Below are positions 30,501-43,000 of a stretch of 64,000 nt of DNA, piece by piece (position 1 is the stretch's first letter; each line of letters opens with the position of its first letter). This stretch comes from an uncultured Verrucomicrobia subdivision 3 bacterium (GTDB lineage Bacteria; Verrucomicrobiota; Verrucomicrobiia; Limisphaerales; DASXHY01), in the NCBI GenBank assembly GCA_937890005.1, contig CALBZA010000043.1:1-64000 (forward strand). The letters are read 5' to 3'. The translations under genes were made by a program, and so were the position numbers. The notes beneath the pieces were generated by a model that made no database searches, was not told where the DNA came from, and saw only the letters and a program-made list of their open reading frames with translations.

Positions 30501-30566
30501 GGTTTCGCATCCTGTCCACTGTTTCTGCGCGAAACCCGGAAGGATCACCTCCGGGAAAACTTTTTT
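30501..30566 (+). promoter_or_regulatory. Two mutually exclusive hairpins before acnA
   Basis: Stem A pairs ggtttcgc (30501-30508) with gcgaaacc (30529-30536). Stem B pairs cccgga (30535-30540) with tccggg (30550-30555) and is followed by aaaac and six T's that run into the ATG. The two stems share 30535-30536, so both cannot form fully. Stem B is terminator-like, though the five-base spacer weakens it. It could simply end the ROK transcript, or act as an attenuator for aconitase. Confidence 0.45.
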
Positions 30567-33413
<2,847 letters not shown>

Positions 33414-33436
33414 TCGGCTGGCATATTTCGGGCTGG

Positions 33437-33474
33437 AAAGCGCCGCATTGAAAACAATGCGGCGCTTTCGTTTT
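33437..33474 (+). terminator. Intrinsic terminator after acnA
   Basis: Perfect 14-bp stem aaagcgccgcattg/caatgcggcgcttt with an aaaa loop, then cgtttt. It starts 24 bp after the stop. Confidence 0.92.
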
Positions 33475-33501
33475 GGAATCCGCCGATCCGGATTAACGTG
33501 A

Positions 33502-35052
33502 ATGGTTATGAGACGGTGGATGTTTGCTTTGGTGTTCGGCGCGGTGGTGGTGCTGTGCGGCTCTGTTCAATCTTCGGCGCAACGAATCAATCATGCAGGA
33601 CGAATTCTCGGCGATCTGCCGGTGGTGACGAATTCCATCCTGTTCAACACCACGAACGCGGACGCGGTTGTTGCGGCGATGCAGATCATGCCCGTGACGA
33701 ATCCGTGGAATGAGGACATTTCGCGACGACCGGTGCTTGCCAATTCCGATGCCATGATCGCGCAGATCATTTCGGACCTGCGGTCGGATCGCCGGCATCT
33801 GATTGCATTTCAGGAAATGAACTTCGCGCTGGTTCCCGACGATCAGCCGCGAAAGCGCATTGAGTTTTTCAATTATCCCGACGAATCCGATCTCGACGGC
33901 GGAACCGATCCGTTCGGGCTCTATCCGATACCGGACAATCTTCCAATCGAAGGCTGGCCGACGCAGACGAGCACACAGACACTCGCGCAGGTGCAGGAGG
34001 ATTACCTCGGCCTGGGCGGTGATCGGCACACGATCGTGGTTCAGCCGGGAACGGGATTTTTTTGGGAAACCTGGGACACGAGTCGTTCGGGGACGAACTG
34101 GATGGCGTCGAATGGAGCGAAGTTCAATCTGAATTCCAATGCGCTGCGTCCGGCCGGCTGGACTTCCGGCGATGCCGCGGGCCTGCCGATGTTTCCTGCG
34201 CTGGTGCGTTTCGATGAATGTGAGCGCGGTGTGGTTGAGCACGCCTGTCGGATCGTGGTGAGGCGCTCGCGATACGGAACCTACCTTTATCCGGCGACAC
34301 ATTACGCGGCGCCTTCGTCGAATACCGATCCCAATCTGCCTGCGATGGGACAGCGACTGCGCCTGAAATCGAGCTTTGTCATTCCAGACCACTGGACAAA
34401 GCAGGAGAAGGCCGTTTTGAACGCTCTCAAAAAATACGGCGCCATTGTGGCCGACAATGGGAATTTCTTTTCGATCTCCGTCACGCCGGACAACCGCTGG
34501 CCGGCCGGCTGTTTCAATCGTTTAACCAGCATCAGCATTACGAACTTTGAAGTGATCCAGACAACCGGTCCCAACGAAGGACCGCGTTCGCCCGGAGCCC
34601 CGGTGGCATTTGCCGGTTCGGATCGAACTGCCGCGGTTGGAGAAACCATCGAGCTGACTGGGGTTGTCAACTTCACCGGAGCTGCGCCAACGAACCTGTG
34701 GAAGCTGTATTCGGGGCCGGCGCCCGTAGTGTTTGGAAATTCCAGTCAAACGAACACAACGGTCACATTCAATGCGCCGGGAGAATACATCCTGATGCTG
34801 AGCGCGGACGACGGTATCCATGCGACAGCTTACGACGCGGCAGTCGTCGATGTGGGACAGCAGATTCGGCTTTCGCTTCATCAAAGCGGTTCGGAGTTGG
34901 AGCTGAACTGGAGCGGGGGAACGCCACCGTTCGTGGTCGAGCAAAGCGATTCGTTGACGGGCGACTGGATGAATGCGGCCACGACAACCGTTCACAGTGT
35001 CACGATTCCGTTGACCGGTTCTGCCGGATTCTTTCGAGTGCGGGAACAGTAA
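33502..35052 (+). CDS. Secreted protein with a C-terminal PKD-like domain, function unknown
   Basis: 516 residues with a signal peptide (RRWMFALVFGAVVVLCGSVQSSA). Residues ~28-365 form an unrecognised domain with motifs WNEDISRRPVLANSDAMI, QEMNFALVPDDQPRKRIEFF and RIVVRRSRYGTYLYPATHYA. About residues 370-455 resemble a PKD/Ig-like domain (AGSDRTAAVGETIELTGVV ... LMLSADDGIHATAYDAAVV). The last ~60 residues (ELNWSGGTPPFVVEQSDSL, then GFFRVREQ) are the tail type seen on many verrucomicrobial exported proteins. Probably cell-surface or extracellular. Convergent with the rhomboid gene (12 bp apart). Confidence 0.7.
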   Translation: MVMRRWMFALVFGAVVVLCGSVQSSAQRINHAGRILGDLPVVTNSILFNTTNADAVVAAMQIMPVTNPWNEDISRRPVLANSDAMIAQIISDLRSDRRHLIAFQEMNFALVPDDQPRKRIEFFNYPDESDLDGGTDPFGLYPIPDNLPIEGWPTQTSTQTLAQVQEDYLGLGGDRHTIVVQPGTGFFWETWDTSRSGTNWMASNGAKFNLNSNALRPAGWTSGDAAGLPMFPALVRFDECERGVVEHACRIVVRRSRYGTYLYPATHYAAPSSNTDPNLPAMGQRLRLKSSFVIPDHWTKQEKAVLNALKKYGAIVADNGNFFSISVTPDNRWPAGCFNRLTSISITNFEVIQTTGPNEGPRSPGAPVAFAGSDRTAAVGETIELTGVVNFTGAAPTNLWKLYSGPAPVVFGNSSQTNTTVTFNAPGEYILMLSADDGIHATAYDAAVVDVGQQIRLSLHQSGSELELNWSGGTPPFVVEQSDSLTGDWMNAATTTVHSVTIPLTGSAGFFRVREQ

Positions 35053-35064
35053 ACATTTCGCGGA

Positions 35065-35919
35065 CTAGACTGGAGCGGCGAGTGCGAGCCACCAGGGAAT
35101 GATGATCAGCAAGGCATAACCGATTGCCGCGATCAGGTTGGTTTTGTTGCCGGCGAGAATTCGACGAAACGGAAGGAGCAGGGTGCCGAGAACAAGGCCT
35201 GAAACAAAACCTCCGAAGTGCGCGAGAACGTCGGTGTTCGGATTAAGCCCCAGCAGAACGAACAGCATGCAGCCTGCGGCGATTCCCGTCGCAGCGTATC
35301 GAACACCGGCCGCGCCCGAACGAAACGCGAACAACTGGGCGGCGAGCAGACCCACACATCCCATCACCACGCCTGAAGCGCCGAGACTTCGATGCTCCGG
35401 AAACATCAGCCACGTGGCGACGTTTCCGCCGACACCGGCCAGCAGGGACGCCAGTAATCCGATACCGGACCCGAATCTTCCCATGGTCAATCCGATGAGC
35501 AGAAGACCGATGCTGAGATTGGATGCCAGATGAGCGGCATCGCCATGCAGACAGGTTGCGGTGAACAGTCGCCACCATTCGCCTGCAGAGACGGCGGAAC
35601 TTTTCATCAGGCCCTGGGTTTTCAGCGCGGCATGCGTGGATTGCAGCCAAAAGAAAACGATCATCAGGGAAACCCAGCCCAGCGCCGTCCAGTCGAAAAA
35701 CATTTCCGCGACGACAGGACGCCGCCAGCGCCAGTGATGGTTTTCGGCCTGGTATTGTTGGATCGTTTGCTCGGCCGCGGCGTATTGATGTGGCTCGACC
35801 TGAATGGCCCAGCCAAGATCCTCCGACTGCTCGATGGTGCTCTCGATTCCCTGGCTGATCAAAACGAGGCTCCAGTCCATTGCCTGGCGTTTGGAGCGGG
35901 CTGGAATGCGAGTGGTCAT
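35065..35919 (-). CDS. Rhomboid family intramembrane serine protease
   Basis: 284 residues from the ATG at 35919 (frame open to 36000). An N-terminal cytoplasmic region of about 70 residues (with a SPATULA-like HHWRWRRP stretch) precedes six membrane helices. Catalytic Ser182 in LGASGVVMG and His234 in VLAHFGGFVSG match the rhomboid dyad; ATCLHGDAAHLASNLSIG is the conserved histidine/asparagine helix. Rhomboids cleave membrane protein substrates within the bilayer. Substrate unknown. 58 bp downstream of the endonuclease-like gene on the same strand. Confidence 0.88.
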   Translation of the reverse strand: MTTRIPARSKRQAMDWSLVLISQGIESTIEQSEDLGWAIQVEPHQYAAAEQTIQQYQAENHHWRWRRPVVAEMFFDWTALGWVSLMIVFFWLQSTHAALKTQGLMKSSAVSAGEWWRLFTATCLHGDAAHLASNLSIGLLLIGLTMGRFGSGIGLLASLLAGVGGNVATWLMFPEHRSLGASGVVMGCVGLLAAQLFAFRSGAAGVRYAATGIAAGCMLFVLLGLNPNTDVLAHFGGFVSGLVLGTLLLPFRRILAGNKTNLIAAIGYALLIIIPWWLALAAPV

Positions 35920-35977
35920 TTCAGGTGCGCTACAGTCGTCGAGAGAGTCGCCCGGTGCAACTCCGGACCGGTGAACT

Positions 35978-36928
35978 TCAGCCGCGAATGATCGCCTCAA
36001 GTTCCTGACCGTCGATGTTCGTGTTGATCTGCATCCAGAGCGGAAGGTGATCGGATATCTGATATGTGAACTGGTCCTTCGTCATCGATCCGGGAAACAG
36101 TTCCTTGATGTGCGCGTTGTCGAGGAAGAAATCGAGCTCACCGCCGGCATTGGTGAAGTTCTCCGGGTAGATCGGATAATGCAGAATCTGGTCGTAGCGT
36201 TTGCCTCTGGCCAGATCGGTGCCGTGCGTTCCGAGCAAAGCCTTCGGAATCTGCAGGCCGTGCTTTGTAATCGCCTTGAACAGACTGTCGTTGCGCGAGC
36301 CGATGTTGAAGTCGCCCATAACGATCAGGTCCTTGTCTTCCTTCGATTTCTCCTGCCGCTTGGCTTCAATCCAGTCGGCCAGATTCTCAATCTCTTTTCG
36401 CCGCGCCTCCGTGGTGTTGCCCCAGCGGATGTGCGCTGTCAGCAGGACGAAATCAAAGTTGCCGGCACGAAACGAAGCCATGTAGGGACTCCGCCAGAAC
36501 GAGATGTCGGTGATGTATTCTTCGCCTTTCTTGACGCGCGGCGGACTTGCCTCTGCGGCAAAGCCTGTGAAAGTCGTAGCGCGATTGTCATAAAGAAATG
36601 CCAGTCGTTCACGATTGCCGCCGGCATCAGGGATCATGTCGGAATAAACACATTTCCAATACGGCCCGAGAATCTTCAACACACGGCCGAGATCGGTCAG
36701 ATCATCGCGCAATTCCACGATTCCGATGACATCGAACTGCCCGAGAATTTCGGCGATGTAATGGATGGCGGCCTCCGTTCGCCGTTTCTTGCCGAACTCG
36801 CGGATGTTCCACGTCGCGATGTTCAGCGTTTCGTCGAGTTTCGACGGTGGAATCTTCGCGGCATCGATTCGCTTTTGAAGAGCAAGCAGGCCTCGCGCGG
36901 TTTCTTTTGTGACTTTCCCGTGTTCCAT
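35978..36928 (-). CDS. Endonuclease/exonuclease/phosphatase family protein
   Basis: 316 residues from the ATG at 36928, preceded by AAGGGAAA; a longer frame to 37096 lacks conserved sequence. Metal and catalytic residues of the EEP fold are visible: IATWNIREFG (Asn), DVIGIVELRD (Glu), LTAHIRWGN, IVMGDFNIGS (Asp/Asn) and the C-terminal YQISDHLPLWM (Asp-His). The fold covers DNases, phosphodiesterases and lipid phosphatases. No signal peptide, so cytoplasmic nuclease-like activity is plausible but substrate is unknown. Confidence 0.85.
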   Translation of the reverse strand: MEHGKVTKETARGLLALQKRIDAAKIPPSKLDETLNIATWNIREFGKKRRTEAAIHYIAEILGQFDVIGIVELRDDLTDLGRVLKILGPYWKCVYSDMIPDAGGNRERLAFLYDNRATTFTGFAAEASPPRVKKGEEYITDISFWRSPYMASFRAGNFDFVLLTAHIRWGNTTEARRKEIENLADWIEAKRQEKSKEDKDLIVMGDFNIGSRNDSLFKAITKHGLQIPKALLGTHGTDLARGKRYDQILHYPIYPENFTNAGGELDFFLDNAHIKELFPGSMTKDQFTYQISDHLPLWMQINTNIDGQELEAIIRG

Positions 36929-37194
36929 GATGTTTCCCTTTCGAATGGTTTTGTCCCGAACGGCAGGTGTTGGTGCCACGCTAACGAAACTGAATTCACG
37001 TGCAAGGGAACAAAACTCGTCCCGCAAAATTCCTCCTGTTCCCAGCCCTGCTTGCTTGGAACAGAGGCGATACGGCTGAAGCGGCGAAATATTCAAACCG
37101 TTTTTGCCGGGATGGGATCCCCGATTGCGACGTCTTTCGAACTGGACGCATCACGTCGATTTGCTTTGTGGGGCTGCATGATTACGTTTCACAC

Positions 37195-37557
37195 ATGAAA
37201 TCACGAACTGGAACTCTGCTTTCGTTGCTGTTTCTGCTCGCGGCATTGATTGTTTCAGGATGCAAATCCACGCCGAAGGTGGATTGGGACAGCCGCGTCG
37301 GAACATTTACGTTCGACCAGGCGGTGGCGGAACTCGGTCCGCCTGACAAGACGGCGACATTGACCGATGGGCGCAAAGTCGCTGACTGGATCGAGCGGAG
37401 CAGGGGAGGCGGAGTGAGTTTCGGAATCGGAACCGGCTTCTCCTCGGGCGGCGTTGGTGTGGGAGTCGGACAATCGGTGAGTCCCAGCCGTCATGTTCGT
37501 GTTCTCCGGCTCACATTTGATACGGACAACCGGCTGTTGTCCTGGGCGAAGAACTAG
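37195..37557 (+). CDS. Small lipoprotein, SmpA/BamE-like in outline
   Basis: 120 residues. Lipobox LIVSGC follows a hydrophobic signal (LLSLLFLLAALIVSG), so the mature protein is anchored at the cysteine. The mature part begins KSTPKVDWDSRVGTFTFDQA, has LGPPDKTATLTDGRKV and ends RVLRLTFDTDNRLLSWAKN, a pattern reminiscent of SmpA/OmlA-type lipoproteins. A glycine-rich stretch (GFSSGGVGVGVG) separates the two halves. Divergent from the EEP gene across 266 bp. BamE-like function is inference. Confidence 0.7.
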   Translation: MKSRTGTLLSLLFLLAALIVSGCKSTPKVDWDSRVGTFTFDQAVAELGPPDKTATLTDGRKVADWIERSRGGGVSFGIGTGFSSGGVGVGVGQSVSPSRHVRVLRLTFDTDNRLLSWAKN

Positions 37558-37567
37558 GCGATTGGTC

Positions 37568-38557
37568 TCAACTCATCAGATCGGTTTCAATCGCCGCATA
37601 ACGTGCGGCGCCGAGCAGCGCGGTTTTGTCGTTCATAATGACGCGGACACGAATCGACGCGAGGAGATCCTTCATTCGACCCTGTCCAATGAAGCTTCGC
37701 ATGAAACGTCCGTCTGCGATCCGGCTGATGATCTTCGGTGCGATGCCGCCGCCGACGTAGAGTCCGCCGGTCGAAAGAAATTTGAGCGCGAGATTTGCCG
37801 CCTCAGCGCCGTAATAGTTCACAAACAAATCCAGCGTTTGGACGCACAAATCACATCTTTCGGCGAGGCCGGCGCGTGTGATCGCAATGGGCGGATCGAT
37901 GGTTTTGAATTCCTCGGTCAGCCATGCAGGTTCCTCACCACGACCGGTGTCGCGCAGGAACTGGTATATGTGATAGAAACCGGGACCGGATAAAACATGT
38001 TCCCAACTCACCTGCCCGAAGCGATCGCGCAGATAGCGAAGCAGTTCGATGTCGAGATCGGTGCGGGGTGCAAAGTCTGAGTGACCGCCTTCCGACGCGA
38101 TTGAAATGAACCGGTGCCCGCAGCAATGCAGTCCGGCTTCGCCGAGGCCTGTTCCCGCCGAAATGATCGCAATGTTTCCGCCCGACGCATCGCTTCCGCG
38201 ATTGAGTTCGATCAAATCCTCGGGCTGCAGCGCGGCAATGCCATACGCGTTCGCCTGAAGATCGTTCATCAGGAACACACGCTTGAAACCGAGCGCTCGT
38301 CCCAATTCCTCCTCGTCAATAATCCAGGAGAGATTCGTGAGATGAACGCGCCCGTTTCGGATCGGCCCGGCGACACCGAAACATGCTGTTTCAACGGGAT
38401 GATCGAGGGGGTGAATAAACTGCCGGACGATCTCAGCCAGGCTGGCGTGATCGCGACTGGGAAAGGTTGCGCTGCTGACCATTGTGAGCCGGCCATCGTC
38501 CACGACAAAGCTGGCAAGGTTGACTTTGGTTCCGCCGATATCGCCCGCGAGAATCAT
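37568..38557 (-). CDS. glk: Glucokinase
   Basis: 329 residues from the ATG at 38557 (upstream frame to 38626 is not conserved). N-terminal phosphate-binding ILAGDIGGTKVNLA, ACFGVAGPIRNGRVHLTNLSW, substrate segment FLMNDLQANAYGIAAL and IISAGTGLGEAGLH, then IASEGGHSDFAPR are characteristic of the non-ROK bacterial glucokinase family. It phosphorylates glucose with ATP in the cytoplasm. The substrate Asp (MNDLQA) and Glu (SEGGHSDF) are present. Convergent with the lipoprotein gene (10 bp apart). Confidence 0.93.
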   Translation of the reverse strand: MILAGDIGGTKVNLASFVVDDGRLTMVSSATFPSRDHASLAEIVRQFIHPLDHPVETACFGVAGPIRNGRVHLTNLSWIIDEEELGRALGFKRVFLMNDLQANAYGIAALQPEDLIELNRGSDASGGNIAIISAGTGLGEAGLHCCGHRFISIASEGGHSDFAPRTDLDIELLRYLRDRFGQVSWEHVLSGPGFYHIYQFLRDTGRGEEPAWLTEEFKTIDPPIAITRAGLAERCDLCVQTLDLFVNYYGAEAANLALKFLSTGGLYVGGGIAPKIISRIADGRFMRSFIGQGRMKDLLASIRVRVIMNDKTALLGAARYAAIETDLMS

Positions 38558-38716
38558 TGGGGGAGGAATGTGCGGAAAGATCGGCGGACAACAAGACGAA
38601 AAAACCCGTATCGAGCAGATGCTCAATTCAACACCCAGTTCTTCCGGCAGAATCAGCCTCGAAATTCAACTCGGCAGGGCCGGAACAAAAGGAAAGCGCG
38701 GATGAACACGAGTTCA

Positions 38717-38732
38717 GGCGAACGAGTTCGCC
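38717..38732. repeat. Short inverted repeat downstream of the 56-residue membrane protein gene
   Basis: Perfect ggcgaac/gttcgcc palindrome with a two-base centre, 36 bp beyond the stop of the minus-strand gene at 38769. No T-run follows, so it is not a convincing intrinsic terminator; an operator for a dimeric regulator is possible. Confidence 0.35.
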
Positions 38733-38768
38733 CTTTGAATTGCATGTTGATCCGCGCAGATTGCGGCG

Positions 38769-38939
38769 TCACTGGTTTCGATCGTCAGAATGCACTTCCT
38801 CTTCTTCAGCTCTGTGGAACAGAACCTCGCCGTCGGTTCGAATTCCTGCGCCGACACGATTCCGCACGCTGAGATAAAATACGACTGCGGCGACGACCAT
38901 CAGCGCCAGGATGGGAACGAGCCATTCGTAGAAGAACAT
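38769..38939 (-). CDS. 56-residue single-helix membrane protein, function unknown
   Basis: Too short for usual length cut-offs. The ATG at 38939 is preceded by GGAGG with four bases between, the clearest ribosome binding site in this part of the window. The product starts MFFYEWLVPILALMVVAAVV (one membrane helix) and ends in a polar, acidic tail (HRAEEEEVHSDDRNQ). The helix-then-charged-tail layout is typical of small bitopic membrane proteins. Confidence 0.6.
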   Translation of the reverse strand: MFFYEWLVPILALMVVAAVVFYLSVRNRVGAGIRTDGEVLFHRAEEEEVHSDDRNQ

Positions 38940-39339
38940 ATTGCCTCCAGTTCAGGGTGTTTGCTTTTGAACGGCGACCGGTCTGCCGGTTGCGGCGGGG
39001 TGGGTGGTATTCCAGTCGCCGAATCTGTTTGCGGCCTCAATGCAGCCCACGCGGCGTATCGGCGCCGCATGACCGTGATGCGACGGCACGTCCGGACGCG
39101 CCTTTGTGTTTCGTGCCCTTGTTGGTTTCATAATGAACCTCGGAGAAACGTAGCACATGATTCATCCCGCGCATCCGGTTCCTGCAATCGAACGAAAGTT
39201 CAGGCGATTTCCGACGAACTGCCTTTCAGTCGCGACGCCATCAGCAGTTCTGGGGAATTGGGATGTGTTTCAGCGTCGGCTAGGCTGGGAACCGAATTCA
39301 GCCTGGTGGGCCTCAAGAATTTCCCGCCCGTTGTGACCG
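38940..39339. other. 400-bp intergenic region, no gene seen
   Basis: Upstream of the 56-residue gene (minus) and of the gene at 39340 (plus), so it should hold divergent promoters. It includes a small palindrome (accggtctgccggt-like, about 38977-38992) and a tract ending in ctttgtgtttcgtgcccttg (about 39101-39120) that has the look of a verrucomicrobial intergenic repeat. A minus-strand open frame over 38952-39158 has no coding character. No promoter could be assigned with confidence. Confidence 0.4.
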
Positions 39340-40062
39340 ATGTTGTTTCGGAACCGTTTTACAGATTGTCTGACTCTCGTGCTCTTCACGAGTGTGCTGC
39401 TGTTTTCCGGATTCAATGCCAGGGCACATGGTCCGTTCGATCATTCGGCCCGGCTGATCGTTCAGGAGAACCAGATCGAACTGAACGTCATTCTCGGAAT
39501 CGAAGCCGCGCGTTCGCTGTTGAAAGATCATCCCGATGCCTTGTTGCAACGCGGGCCGGGAAGCCAGTTTCCTCTACCGCCGGAAGTTGCGGATCGGATC
39601 GGCGAACTGGTTGATGGTGAAAACGCGTTGAACCCGCGATCGATTCACATTCATGCTGATGCGATCGAAGCGGGAATCTCGATTCTCTTCGAACGCCCGA
39701 ACTCCGCCCGCCTCGAATTTCGTCCGAAATATCTGTCCCTCCTGTCGAAGCTGCAGCCGGGTGTCCTCGAAGTAACAGACGAGAACGGAAACCGGCTCGG
39801 TGCGGGTGTAATATCAAGTGGCGGCGATCCGATTTCAGTATCACTGCCGGGAACCGTCGCTGGAACGGAGGTTGCAACCAGAGAAACTTCGACGCTGGTC
39901 GAGAACTCCGCAGAAGCGTCCGTTCACAGGGATGCCGAAGGCGTTCCGAACCACAAAACCGCAGAATCGTCCTTTGGCAATGGCCTGTTTGTGACAGGCG
40001 TTGTTTTGATAGGAGCCGGGATTCTTCTCATGGTCGGTCGTTCAAAAAGAAATTCTCGATGA
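39340..40062 (+). CDS. Exported single-pass membrane protein, function unknown
   Basis: 240 residues. Signal peptide CLTLVLFTSVLLFSGFNARA, then HGPFDHSARLIVQENQIELN, an N-terminus similar in style to the extracytoplasmic domain of HupE/UreJ-like proteins. A C-terminal helix (GLFVTGVVLIGAGILLMVG) and a basic end would anchor it with the bulk outside the cytoplasmic membrane. Its stop overlaps the start of the rhamnogalacturonan lyase gene (ATGA), so the two are co-translated. Confidence 0.65.
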   Translation: MLFRNRFTDCLTLVLFTSVLLFSGFNARAHGPFDHSARLIVQENQIELNVILGIEAARSLLKDHPDALLQRGPGSQFPLPPEVADRIGELVDGENALNPRSIHIHADAIEAGISILFERPNSARLEFRPKYLSLLSKLQPGVLEVTDENGNRLGAGVISSGGDPISVSLPGTVAGTEVATRETSTLVENSAEASVHRDAEGVPNHKTAESSFGNGLFVTGVVLIGAGILLMVGRSKRNSR

Positions 40063-43000
40063 GTTCAATTCGCAAACGTTCAGTGGTCCGATTCCTTTTG
40101 TTCATCACAGCCCTGCTGCCTTCATTCGCAATGGCGCAGCGTCAGATGGAACCGCTCGGCCGCGGAGTCGTCGCGGTTCGGACAGGATCATCCTCGGCGT
40201 ATATCAGCTGGCGTCTGCTGACCAGCGATCCGGACGACGTCGCCTTCAATGTGTTTCGTTCCGTTAATGGCGGCGCTCCGATCAAAATCAATTCACAGCC
40301 AATCACCAACACCACGGATTTCGCCGATTCAAATGCCTCCCAGTCCGTTTCGAATGCGTGGTTCGTGCAGCCCATTATTGTTGGCGGAGTGGCCGGACCG
40401 TTGAGCGCTCCGTTCGGCATCGCGGCGAACAGCCCGGCGCGCCAATACATTCCGATTCCGCTGCAGCCGGTCATTGGCGGCGCATATCCGCCGTATGACG
40501 TGAAGTTCTGCTGGGTGGGCGATCTCGATGGAGACGGCGAATACGATTACGTCGTGGACCGGCATTCCACGACCACGGCGAACGTGAATCAATATCTCCA
40601 GGCATACAAACTCGATGGCACCTTTCTCTGGCAGATCGACATGGGCCCGAACAGCACGTTGACCTCCGGCAACAGCACGATCGTTTACGAGCCGAGTTCG
40701 TCAGCCATCAGCGTCGGTGACAAGGACAACGTCACCGTTTACGACATGGACGGCGATGGCCGCGCTGAAGTGCTGTTGCGCACAGCCAATGGCGTGGTCT
40801 TTGGAAATGGAGTCACGTTGACAGCCGGCGCGAACAACAACGTTCAGTTTCTGTCCGTCGTCGATGGGTTAACAGGCGCGGAGATCACGCGCGCCACCGT
40901 TCCCAATCCGTTCATTGCGGATGGTCCGCTGAATTCAAACGCCGGGATTCTCTACGGCGATGGTGTTCATCCCTACGTTTTTCTGAGCGGCGAGAATCGT
41001 GTTGGCGATGGTGCATTTCAGCGCATTGTCACCGCATGGAGTTATCAGAATGGCCAGTTGACTCAACGCTGGTCGCGCGCCGTTCCGCCCGGCGCGAATG
41101 AATCGCGCGGACATCAGGTGAGAATGGCGGATGTGAACCACGATGGAATCGATGATCTCATTCAGATCGGCTCGGCGTTCGATGGTGCGACCGGGTTGCC
41201 GCTGTATGACACGGAGATTGTTCACGGCGACCGTTATCACGTCACGGATCTCGATCCGGACCGGCCAGGCCTGGAGACCTACGTGATTCAACAGAACAAT
41301 CCGACGCTGCTTGCCACTGCTTTGGTTGATGCGGGCAATGGGACACTTTTCAAAAAATGGTATGCCGGTGGAATTGTCGATGTCGGCCGTGGCGATGCGC
41401 TCGACATGGATCCGCGTTATCGCGGCGTGGAAGTATTCTCGACGCAGCCGGGAATCTTTGACTGCAAAGGGAATCAGATTCCGGGCGCGACGCAGCCGTT
41501 CCCGTATCTGGGAATCTGGTGGGATGCCGACAATCAGCGCGAGATTCTTGGCGCATCGGATGGCAATGGCTTCAGTCCGATCATCAACAAATGGAACGCC
41601 ACAGCAAACAGATCGGACCGCCTGTATTCGGTTTACAGCGAAGGCGTCCATACCGCTTACGGCGGGCGTCCGGCGATGTTTGGCGATCTGATCGGTGACT
41701 GGCGCGAGGAATTTGTCGTCGTTGCGAACAACTATTCGGAGATCCGGATTTACACGACACGCATTCAGGCGACGAACCGGCTGTATTGCCTGATGCAGAA
41801 TCCGGCGTATCGCATCCAGTGCACGGCGAAGGGTTATTATCAGGCGAGCTACCCGGATTTTTATCTCGGTGAACAGATGGAGCCGCCGGCGCCGCCGCCG
41901 AACATGAACGCGAAGCTCGTCTGGCGTGGAAGCAACGGAAGCGTTTGGGATTCCGTCACCGCGAACTGGTTCACCAACAACCTGTGGTTTGCCAACAACA
42001 CCGCTGTCGCTTACAGCGAAGGCGATTCAGTCCTGTTCGATCTCACCGGTTCGAACGCAAGCCCGATCACGCTTTCCGGCATCCTGACACCTGAGAATGT
42101 CACTGTGCATTCCCCGAAAGATTACACGTTCAGTGGATCGGGAAGATTGTCGGGTGCGATGAAGCTCGTGAAAGTTGGAAAAGGAAAGCTGACGCTGACC
42201 GGCACGAACGATTTCACAGGCAGGACGACGGTTTGGGAAGGTCCGCTGGTTGTGAATGGACTTCTTGCTGCAAGTCCGGTGACGGTTCGCGGCGGCACAT
42301 GGCTCGATGGTGCGGTCGGCGGCATCGGCTCAATCGGCGGCGGTGTCACGGTCCATCGCGGTGGAAGCATTTCGCCCGGCGATGGAATCCATCCGGCAGG
42401 CACGCTCACCATTTCAAATGGAGTGACGCTGGTGAATGGCGCGGTGCTTCGGCTCGATCTTTCGGACGATCCCACTGGCGTCAGCAAGACGAACGATTTT
42501 CTCCGGATTGCCGGCAACCTCACGTTGACCGGAACAAACTTCGTTCAGATCAATCTCCTCAGCGGTTCGCTGGCGGCCGGAATTTATCCGCTGATCGAAT
42601 ACTCCGGCACGCTCTCCGGCAGCATGAACAATCTCGTATTGCGCGGACTGGATGGCATTCCGGCGCTGCTCACGAATTCGCCGGGACAGATCGCACTTGT
42701 CGTGAAAAGCACGCGACCGCCAACGCTTCTGACGTGGACCGGTGGCCAGAATGGCAACGCCTGGAATCTTGCGACGAGCAGCAACTGGTTGAATGGGGCG
42801 GTGAAGGATGTGTTCGTTTCCGGCGATACCGTTCGTTTCAACAACATTGGAACCAGCAATCTGACGGTGAACATCAATGAATCGCTGATCGCATCCAACG
42901 TGATCATCGACAGCACGGCGAATTACGTTTTCAACGGCGCCGGCGCGCTCATTGGATCGGGCGGACTCAGCAAATCAAATTCGGGAACGCTCACGATCAA

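Noticed and set aside
35530..37198. Plus-strand ORFs opposite the rhomboid and EEP genes
   Set aside because: Antisense shadows; no recognised motif, and the minus-strand products have complete catalytic sets.
38952..39158. 68-codon minus-strand ORF
   Set aside because: Composition of Arg/His/Pro with no hydrophobic pattern, overlapping an intergenic repeat-like tract; no ribosome binding site.
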